Made by a program: the position numbers and the translations under genes. From Gnetum montanum (lineage: Eukaryota; Streptophyta; Gnetopsida; Gnetales; Gnetaceae): DNA of 28,734 nt. The notes beneath the pieces are model-generated. The model ran no database searches, was not told the DNA's origin, and saw only the letters and a program-made list of their open reading frames with translations. The stretch is from assembly GCA_015680685.1 (NCBI GenBank), contig MNCI01008566.1, positions 1,162,128 through 1,190,861 on the forward strand, read 5' to 3'. Of the stretch, positions 22,150 through 28,734 are shown piece by piece. The first letter of the stretch is position 1, and each line of letters begins with the position of its first letter.

Positions 22150-22268
22150 CGAGTAGATGGAGCTTCTCGCCGCTCCTCAACACGCACCTTGGAGAGGCCT
22201 CCCAAAGTGTCCTTTACTTTGTCCACCTTGGCAAGTCCCTGATTCCTATGTTCACTTTTGCACACCAT
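22150..22268 (-). pseudogene. Gene C exon 1 (candidate)
   Basis: From ATG 22268 a charged frame of about 39 codons (MVCKSEHRNQGLAKVDKVKD...) runs to a consensus donor, CG|GTAAGT, with GT at 22149-22148. Its phase does not lead into the FCP1 frame of exon 2 without a one-base change, so either an indel has occurred or another frame or start was used. The donor is clear, but the start codon is only the most reasonable choice. Confidence 0.45.
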
Positions 22269-22399
22269 TACCTTATTTGCAAATTGTCTCTATCAACCAC
22301 TACACTATGCCTGTTATGCTCTCTCTTAGTCCTACTACACTACACTCTGGGTGTGGGCTCTGACAATGAAAATGACAAGTTTATCAGGGGGTAAACCCC

Positions 22400-22407
22400 T
22401 ATTTATA
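22400..22407 (-). promoter_or_regulatory. TATA box of gene C
   Basis: On the minus strand the sequence is CTATAAATAGGGG, a near-ideal plant TATA box. It lies 132 bp upstream of the candidate ATG at 22268, leaving about 100 bp for a 5' untranslated leader. No LTR is present here, so gene C seems to have had its own promoter. Confidence 0.6.
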
Positions 22408-22488
22408 GCCGATGTGGTAAAATAGTCGTCACTTTCATGTCTCAAATAACATGGGACACCTCTATAGCATACCGCTACTATATTGCAA

Positions 22489-22540
22489 CATGCACCCGCT
22501 ATAGCGTAGCACGTAGCATGCACCCGCTATAGCGTAGCAC
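22489..22540 (+). repeat. Direct duplication of a 24-base word, period 28
   Basis: CATGCACCCGCTATAGCGTAGCAC is present at 22489-22512 and identically at 22517-22540. The perfect copies suggest a recent event or conversion compared with the decayed surroundings. It lies upstream of the gene C TATA box and uses the same GCGTAGC vocabulary. Confidence 0.85.
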
Positions 22541-22607
22541 ACAACTGCAATGTAGCAAGTGGGTCCACCAAAATTTTTACTTTATCTTTACATTTTAAAC
22601 ATAGTGA

Positions 22608-22953
22608 TGGTCCACAAAGATCTTAAACTAGCAATTTTAACTTATAGTGTGGCCTAGTAATAGTCCTCCATGACCTTAAACTGGAAATTTCAACATTCGT
22701 TTCACATTTTAGACCCATTAACGGTCTACCATGACCTTAAACTGGAAATTTTAGCAATCACTTTACATTTTAGACCAAACTTTACATTATTACAGCCCAC
22801 CACAATCTGTTGACAATCTACTAAGACCTTAAACTAGCAACTTCAATTTACAAATTTTGCATATGGTTATGATCCGCTAAGACCTTAAACTAGCAACTTT
22901 ATCTTACAACATTACATGGTTACGGTCGGCTAAGACCTTAAACTGGCAATTGT
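22608..22953 (+). repeat. Repeat array (GACCTTAAACTAGCA) upstream of pol
   Basis: Six copies of GGTCTACTAAGACCTTAAACTAGCA-like units are separated by 30-60 bp of T-rich DNA. The same core follows integrase at 26571-26904, so pol is bracketed by it. Each unit has a short GGTC/GACC inverted repeat. Confidence 0.8.
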
Positions 22954-23020
22954 CTTATGTTGCATTATTACCTTACATATATTCATTGCATGTTGTTTCT
23001 TCAAATAGGTATTACTTGAC

Positions 23021-24180
23021 TTGGTTTATTTACTTGCTGTGATAGGTCTAATCAAAATAATAGCTATGCATGGTGATCTTTGTTCGCCTTTGACCTTAAC
23101 AGGTCCCTACAGTACATTTACAAGATTCTTGAATTTAGAATTGGTAGACTTTGAGTTATCCTCTCACAACATCATAGCATCCCTAGAAAAATCCCTAGAC
23201 TGGCCTGAACATCTGGTCTAGGATTTAGACCTAGAGGCTAAGGATGTGACTGAGGACCTTCTCACTGAAATCCCCATAACTACCACTAGAGGTGAAGCAA
23301 GAACCCTAAAAGTTAGCTTCCTATTACATCCATAGGTACATCAAAACACCTCAAAAGTTCTCAATGATAATGTTAAAGTGTTTTTATGGTCATATTATGA
23401 TATGCTAGGCCTAGACCCATGACTCATACAACACAACATTATCCCAGATCTGTGTGTCAAGGTAGTCAAGCAAAAGGCTCACAAAATTAAACTAAAGATT
23501 ACACTAGCTATATGTGATGAAATCACCAAGCTTTATCAAGCCGGTTTCATTCGGGTGATCGATTACTTAGAATGGGTATCAAAGATCATTGTAGTTTCTA
23601 AGAGAATGGGAGGTATACGAATTTGTATAGACTTTTGAGACTTGAATAAAGAAAAAATTAAAGATGATCTCCCATTGTCAATTATCAATCAACTTATAGA
23701 CACTATGGCTGGTCATGCCTTATTGTCCTTCATGGATGGGTTCTTAGGCTATAACCATATCTGTATGAACCTAGAGCATCAGTTGGCAACCACTTTCTTG
23801 ACCTCTTGGGGAATCTTTTGTTATACAATGATGTCCTTTGGACTCAAAAATGCTAGAGCAACTTATCAACGAGTGATGACATAGATTTTTAGTGACTACC
23901 TCTTGGAGAGATTAAATGATTATGTGGATGACATAGTAGTCAAGTCTAAGGAAGCTATTGATCATACCAACGATCTTAATATAGTCCTCCAATGTTGTCA
24001 TAGGCATGACCTATTCCTCAACCCTAAGAAATGTATTTTCAAAGTTAAAACCAGATGCATGTTAGGTTTCGTAGTATCAGAAACAGGAATACGAGTGGAC
24101 CTCGATAAGGTGAGGGCCATTGTCAACTTAACACCACCTATAAACCTTAAAGAATTACATAGGCTACAAGGTAGAGTGTA
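23021..24180 (+). pseudogene. pol: Reverse transcriptase of element A, degenerate, frame preserved
   Basis: An N-terminal linker precedes the RT. The RT begins near 23370 and shows GFIRVIDYLEWVSKIIVV, the D-F-stop-D-L-N motif (an Arg codon is now TGA, about 23630), LSFMDGFLGYNHI, GLKNARATYQRVM and the catalytic Y-V-D-D at 23921-23932, then FLNPKKCIFKV and LGFVVSETGI. It would copy the element RNA into DNA. There are about six in-frame stops but no frameshift. Upstream of the frame, TTTCTTCAAATAG (AG at 23007-23008) and TGTGATAG (23044-23045) resemble splice acceptors, as expected if pol is joined to gag-pro by splicing as in Ogre. Confidence 0.9.
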
Positions 24181-24790
24181 ATTTATCAAAAGGTTTATCA
24201 TGAGGTTGATAGAAAAATTACACCCCATGCAACACTTACTTAAAAAGGATGTCAACTTCGAGTGGACAGATCAATGTCAACAAGCCTTCGATAACCTAAA
24301 GAAATAGCTTTTACATATCCCAACTATTTACCCACCACAAAGGGATAATCCTTTCTATATCTACCTTGCTACTTTGGACACATCTATTGTGGCATTGTTA
24401 TGTCAAAAAAGGGATAATGGGTCAGAAATCCTGGTCTATTACTTAAGCCATGTGTTAATAGCTTATGAGGCAAAGTACAATGAGGTAGAAAAATATCATC
24501 TCGTCCTAGTGTTTTTGCTAAAAAAATGGAGACACTACTTGTTTCACAACAGAATTAACATCATATGCAAGAGCAACATACTTTAGGCTATCACAACCAA
24601 TTTATACGAGAGTAGTAGGATAACCTGATGGAAAGCTATAATGGTGAAATTCGATTTAAATTATGTAACACAATCATCAACAAAGGGTCAAGCAATAGCC
24701 ACATAGCTTACAACTTCATTCGTTGATGATCAAGCAATAATAGAACCCAAATTCCTGGATGAGCACATCAATAGCCTAAGCCCTGTACCA
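24181..24790 (+). pseudogene. Connection and first RNase H of element A
   Basis: Same frame as reverse transcriptase. FEWTDQCQQAFDNLKK leads into the RNase H, where FYIYLATLDTSIVALLCQ, ILVYYLSHVL and YNEVEKYHLVLVFLLKKWRHYL are typical of Ty3/gypsy. It would degrade the RNA strand of the hybrid. Four in-frame stops lie near 24307, 24584, 24628 and 24703. Confidence 0.85.
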
Positions 24791-25375
24791 TATGATTTCG
24801 AAGAAACTTTACATTTTGATGGTGCTTCAACTACACAAGGTGGTAGGGATGCCATAGTTATTACATTTCCCTCCAGGGAAATTTGATCCTTTGCATATTG
24901 CTTTATGTTCCTTTGTGTGAACAATGTAGCTAAGTATGAAGGACTCCTTAGGGGCCTCTTAGTAGCTCAAGAGCTAAAGATCCAACATTTAGCAGTTCAG
25001 GGCAACTCCCAATTAGTTATCAACCAAATCACTAAAGTCTATTCTTGTAAGGCTTCACATTTACAACCTTATTGTGATCTAGCTAAGAGTTTACTAAAAT
25101 ATTTTACAACGTTAGATGTTCAACATGTGCCTTGTAATGAGAACACCATAGCTGATGCACTAGCCACATTAGCATTGAATGTGCCATCGCACTTGTTTGC
25201 CACTTTTTCTGCTTCGATAATAGAATGCACAGATCCTATTACTCAAGTGGTACACATTGCATCCATTAGTGAAACAAATACTCAAGAGTGGTATGCCAAA
25301 ATTAAAGCTTACCTTCAACACGGTGAACCCCCACATAGCTTAACTATCACTCAAAAGGATGCAATATGAAAGTGA
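24791..25375 (+). pseudogene. Archaeal-type second RNase H of element A (Tat-clade marker)
   Basis: LHFDGASTTQGG (first acidic residue), AKYEGLLRGLLVAQEL (Glu), QGNSQLVINQI (the family has G-D-S, here Asp to Asn) and NENTIADALATLA (last Asp) are the four conserved blocks, in order. This extra RNase H between RNase H and integrase defines the Tat clade. Its loss of the third acidic residue would be a single G-to-A change. Stops fall near 24882, 25367 and 25373. A 154-codon stop-free stretch starts at 24905. Confidence 0.85.
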
Positions 25376-26530
25376 GCTTGGCAGTATGTACTCATAGGAG
25401 ATAACACCTTATGCAAACACTCCTTTGATGAGATATTGCTAACTTGCATTGGTGGGGAAGAAGCACAAAAAATTATTAACAAAATCCATGAGGGATTATG
25501 TGGAGGACACATAGCCCCTACGGCTATGGCAGCAAAATTCAGACGCCTAGGGTACTACTGGCCTTGCATTGAACGAGATTGCCTTGCCAAAGTTAGGACA
25601 TATGATGTATGTCAATTCCATGCAAATCTTATACATGTATCACCTACTGAGTTACATCCTACACAGATTATGTAGCCATTCCAATGATGGAGACTAGACA
25701 ACATAGGACCCATCACAACTAAGTCTTTCGCAGAACATAGTTTCATCATCACCACAACTAAATACTTCACAAAGTGGGTAGAGGCTATTCACCTAAGAAA
25801 GACCACATCTCAATAGGTTTGCCACTTTATTTTGGATAACATAGTAACAAGGTTCGATCCTTCCATGACTATTGTGATGAATTACAGGCCATAATTTAGT
25901 AGTGCGGAAACCAAAACCTTTTGTGAAAACCTTGGCATCAAGCAATCTTTTTCATTGACATACAACCCACAAGCAAATAGTCAGGTAGAGGCAACGAACA
26001 AGGCTATCATCAACTTGCTGAAAAGGATGCTTAGCAATAGTAAAAGGTGATGGCATGAACAAATCCTCTATGTGTTATGGGATTACCGCATGATGTGTAG
26101 AACAACTACAGGTAAGACTCCTTACAGTCTTTTTTATGGATCTGAAGTAGTGTTACCTCTTGAACTGCAAGTTCCATCACTTCGAATGATCCTTTCAAAC
26201 ATTGTGAATGAGACTCAAAACAATAAGTCAAGGATCATTGATCTTGACTCCGTAGAGGAGGAATATGCCTAAACACTTGGTCGCATTGAATGGTACTATG
26301 ACAAGAAATGGCAAAAACACCACTGAAACCTACATCAATTGCCAATCAAAAAGGGGGACCTAGTTCTCAAGGATATTCGTGAACTTGTAAACGAATTCTC
26401 AGCAAACTACGAAGGACCTTTCGTAGTCACAAAAGCCTATGAGAACGAGGCCTTCAAACTAGCTGATATGGATGGCAACGAGTTTGCAAATTGTGTCAAC
26501 CACTTATATCTCAAACCATACTATGTTTGA
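25376..26530 (+). pseudogene. Integrase of element A, degenerate
   Basis: The zinc-binding part is at about 25470-25625 (EGLCGGHIAPTAMAAKFRRL, GYYWPCIERDC, VRTYDVCQ, where the first of the C-x2-C pair is Tyr). In the catalytic core, the first Asp is kept (WRLDNIGPI, about 25690), the second falls in an altered stretch (TIVMNYRP where the family has D-N-G), and Glu is kept (NPQANSQVEATNKAI, about 25968). The C-terminal domain reads IKKGDLVLKDIRE to VNHLYLKPYYV, ending at TGA 26528-26530, a normal Tat terminus. It joins the DNA copy to the genome. Seven or so stops, no frameshift. Confidence 0.9.
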
Positions 26531-26570
26531 TGCAAAGGATTACATTAGGTACAAAGCAAGGTAAGAACTT

Positions 26571-26904
26571 GTCTGCTACGATGTAAAACTAGCAAAGATA
26601 GTCCACTATGGCTATAAACTAGCATAGATAGTCTACTATGACTATAAACTAGCATAGAGTATCTGCTATGATGTTAAACTGGAACAGCATGTCCTCGAGC
26701 TATGAACAAAAATTGACACCCATAGCATGGTCCTCTATGACCATAAACTGGTCATCCACTATCCGCTATGACAATGAACTAGCACAGTGGTTTGCTAGGA
26801 CCTTAAACTAGCACAATGGTCTACTAGGACCTTAAACTAGCACATCACGGTCTGCTGGGACCTTAAACCAGCACATCTGATGGTCTACCAAGACCTTAAA
26901 CTAG
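26571..26904 (+). repeat. Repeat array (GTCTGCTAGGACCTTAAACTAGCA) downstream of integrase
   Basis: About ten units of roughly 29-30 bp start 40 bp after the pol stop. The first ones carry CTATGACTATAAACTAGCATAGATA and the later ones CTAGGACCTTAAACTAGCACA. These are the types seen in element B (15136-15490) and upstream of pol (22608-22953). Confidence 0.85.
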
Positions 26905-28333
26905 GTTTGGAGTGCAACACCCCCCCAACTCACATCCACAACCTTGCAAATAGGCGAGTGCACACACTCTTTAACTTTCTCGACAACATAGGGTGGGATG
27001 TTGCAGTTCCAGAATGCAGTTTGCATCACCAAGAAAAAATCCTCTAGAACATATGAAGCGTCACTACCCTTGGCATCTTGCTAATCTTCCAGAGATGTTG
27101 CTTGACATCTTGTTGACCTTTCAGTGCTACTACTACCACAACCACTCATCCTAGCAGTAGCTCTTGTTATCAGCACCTGCTATTGGAGGCCCAGCACTAT
27201 TGTGGCCTAGCCAGAAGGTTGCCACCCTCCAACCCTTACCATCGTCTAAGTCCAAGAGGCATTTAGCAGTTAGGATTCCCACCTTGCAGCTAGACTGCAT
27301 GATGTTTTCCTTGGACAAGGAATCTTGAGCACTTGCATCACCACTACTCCTAGTCTCTTCGGTGGCATCCTTTCTAGCCTGTCGTGCCTAGGATCCATGC
27401 TAGCCTTTCTACTTTGGACATCGCACACTTCAGCAACAATGCTTTCCACTTTGGTGATGTCCAAAGCAACTAGGACTTTGCTCTCACTTTACTTCATCGT
27501 AATTTTTCTGGTTTTCTCTCTGTTGTGTTTGTAGGATACAAGCCAATATAGCGTCGTTCAGAGATGCATTTTGCCACAAGAGCAAGACACTACATTGCTC
27601 CAAAGTATCCACTTTGATGAACCTCACTACTTGAGAGTACATGCCCTACTCTCCCTTTTTATCCATTTTAGCCTCCATTCCTTATATACTTCCAATTTTT
27701 TGTATCCTCTTTACAAGCTTTCCCAATGCACATAGCCCTCCCACATGCCCAACCGTTAAGTCCATGATGGGCGTAATGCAACTTGCCCCATGGGAAGCAT
27801 CTTTAGGAAGGTCAAAACCTTACACGGATGTAACACAACTCATCTTGGGGAGGAAACACCTGTCCTACAACAACAGGTTGTTTGCAAGTGAACATGGGTG
27901 TATAGTAAAGAAAAAGCACAAAAATGCAAAAATGAGCAGAAAAGCTCAAAAAAAGGTTCCTAAGAGAAATGGCACAATTTGCTACTTTACAATCGCTTCA
28001 GCTATAAATTGACCATCTCTAAGCACTCTGGTGAGAGGTTAGAGGACAACAAAGAAAAACACTCATGCATGCTAACTCCTTCATAAGCACTCTAACGAGG
28101 GATTATGCTATGGCAACAAATTTTCAAAGCATCACATTTTACATTCATTTTTTTTCTAAACCTATTTCCTCAAATCCATTCCTTGTCCCCTTACCTCACA
28201 TCACTCTCCTAGCACTCTTAAATGTAGTAGAGCATCATCCAAGCAAGAACTGAAGAGCTATGTTGGTGGCTATTTTCTCATGGTTTCATATTCTTTGTCG
28301 ACGTCTCTCGAGTAGATCCTCTAGACTTCAACA
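26905..28333 (+). other. 3' untranslated region of element A
   Basis: I see no protein family on either strand. GTTGTGTTTGTAG followed by GATACAAG near 27535 resembles a 3' splice site after a long pyrimidine tract. The last 50 bp match the end of the interior of element B (TTCTTTGTCGACGTCTCTCG...). An A-rich patch lies at about 27910-27960. Confidence 0.5.
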
Positions 28334-28341
28334 AAGAGGGG
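28334..28341 (+). other. Polypurine tract of element A
   Basis: AAGAGGGG followed by CCAT and the LTR, the same sequence and position as in element B (16694-16701). It is the plus-strand primer site. Confidence 0.8.
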
Positions 28342-28345
28342 CCAT

Positions 28346-28675
28346 TAAAACACCATAAATTTTAAGACTCTCATGATTCAATAGTTTCAGAATGTGGGAA
28401 ATGGTCCCTGCAAGCATGGTGTCATGTTGGACCATGTAGACAATACCCTTTGTGACACAGTCAATGTGGCATCCAACCACAGGGCTAGTTTGCATGAAAG
28501 AGGCACTGGGGGTAGACCGCATAGTTCAGAAAATTTTCTATTGCTCAGGTTGTTAGGCTAGCTACACCCTCTAGCTTCCCCATCTTGACACTTGACTCAA
28601 AGGATGCTCTTCCTAGGGACCATGCTAGGAGTTGTCGAAGGTGTTTAGGATGGACTAAATAATTTGGCAAGTTTT
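28346..28675 (+). repeat. Start of the 3' LTR of element A
   Basis: TAAAACACCATAAATTTTAAG matches the start of the 5' LTR at 237 with TG changed to TA. Similarity (about 85% by eye, mostly transitions) continues to GGCAAGTTTT and then stops. The matching point in the 5' LTR is 566, just before its hairpin cluster. Confidence 0.85.
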
Positions 28676-28734
28676 TATTGGCAACCGTTTGGGACGTGAC
28701 CGCCAACGAGTGTCCTCGAACAGGATTTGGGTGC
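28676..28734 (+). other. Unrelated sequence after a sharp break in the 3' LTR
   Basis: The last 59 bp (starting ATTGGCAACCGTTTGGGACG) do not match the 5' LTR or any part of the window that I can find. They are richer in CG than their surroundings, so they may belong to a younger insertion that starts here. Confidence 0.5.

Larger units (their letters stand above)
7173..22268 (-). pseudogene. Gene C: antisense multi-exon gene inside element A, with FCP1-like domain, split by element B
   Basis: Read on the minus strand, seven exon-like blocks run from 22268 to 7173. At two junctions (exons 3-4 and 4-5) the donor, the acceptor and the reading phase agree, which is strong evidence that this was a spliced gene. 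A TATA box lies 132 bp before the first ATG. Exon 2 holds an FCP1/NIF-like HAD phosphatase domain. Exon 4 holds a region reminiscent of the antisense ORF proteins known in Tat elements. Exon 5 begins with a Glu-rich tract. Exon 6 is a long charged region. Element B cut the gene between exons 5 and 6. Without B the gene spans about 4.5 kb. In-frame stops and at least one frameshift make it a pseudogene. What it did for the element is unknown. It may be the element's own accessory gene or a captured host gene. Confidence 0.75.
237..28734 (+). mobile_element. Element A: Tat-clade Ty3/gypsy LTR retrotransposon, degenerate, right end outside window
   Basis: The order is LTR, tRNA-Asn primer site, gag, protease, (antisense gene C with element B inside it), reverse transcriptase, RNase H, archaeal-type RNase H, integrase, polypurine tract and start of the 3' LTR. 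The second RNase H between the first RNase H and integrase is the mark of the plant Tat clade (Ogre, Retand and relatives). Without the 10.6 kb of element B, about 17.9 kb of A is visible, and a full copy would be near 19.7 kb if its LTRs are equal in length, which is in the Ogre size range. The start of the 3' LTR is roughly 85% identical by eye to the 5' LTR, so the copy is old. Proteins carry many stops, so it is not autonomous now. Confidence 0.9.

Noticed and set aside
7004-22607. Gene C as cargo of a DNA transposon inserted into element A
   Set aside because: I could not find terminal inverted repeats or a target duplication around about 7004-7172 and 22410-22607. Not excluded, because the borders are eroded.
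22608-22953. Regular repeats that might be read as a CRISPR array
   Set aside because: Unit length and spacing vary, units diverge, the setting is a plant retrotransposon, and the same unit occurs in three other arrays.
27000-27540. Possible cellular exon downstream of pol
   Set aside because: Short frames on both strands have no motif, and the position is inside the 3' untranslated region of element A. Only a pyrimidine tract with an acceptor-like end is seen.

Overview
This window is entirely transposable-element DNA of plant type. I find no recognisable cellular gene, tRNA, rRNA or CRISPR array. It suggests a vascular plant with a large, repeat-rich genome. The evidence is plant Ty3/gypsy proteins of the Tat (Ogre/Retand-like) clade with a second, archaeal-type RNase H, primer-binding sites matching plant tRNA-Asn, LTRs of about 2 kb, short plant-type introns, and decay dominated by C-to-T changes. 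Species cannot be told.

The layout is nested. Bases 1-236 are a remnant of an older host sequence. At 237 starts element A, a long Tat-clade element: 5' LTR 237-2418, tRNA-Asn primer site 2424-2440, gag 2771-5700, protease to 6546, then (after an interruption) reverse transcriptase, RNase H, archaeal RNase H and integrase at 23021-26530, a 3' untranslated region, polypurine tract 28334-28341, and a 3' LTR from 28346 whose homology to the 5' LTR stops near 28675. Gag-pro has one clear frameshift and pol has none, but there are about 20 in-frame stops in pol alone.

Between protease and reverse transcriptase lies an antisense gene (gene C, minus strand, 22268 to 7173). It has a TATA box, at least seven exon-like blocks and several plant-type introns. 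Its second exon encodes a domain I read as FCP1/NIF-like (HAD-fold phosphatase family), followed by domains I cannot name, an acidic tract and a long C-terminal region. It is now a pseudogene. It sits where Ogre-type elements are known to carry an intron.

Element B (8147-18722) is inserted inside gene C and splits it. It has two LTRs of about 2.0 kb, a tRNA-Asn primer site, gag and protease and a polypurine tract, but no pol. It is a related, non-autonomous Tat-type element. Short repeats with the core TTAAACTAGC border pol in A on both sides, and the corresponding arrays lie almost next to each other in B, at the place where pol is missing. The LTR of A and intron 1 of gene C share an unusual vocabulary of hairpin words (CTACGCTATGC / GCATAGCGTAG).
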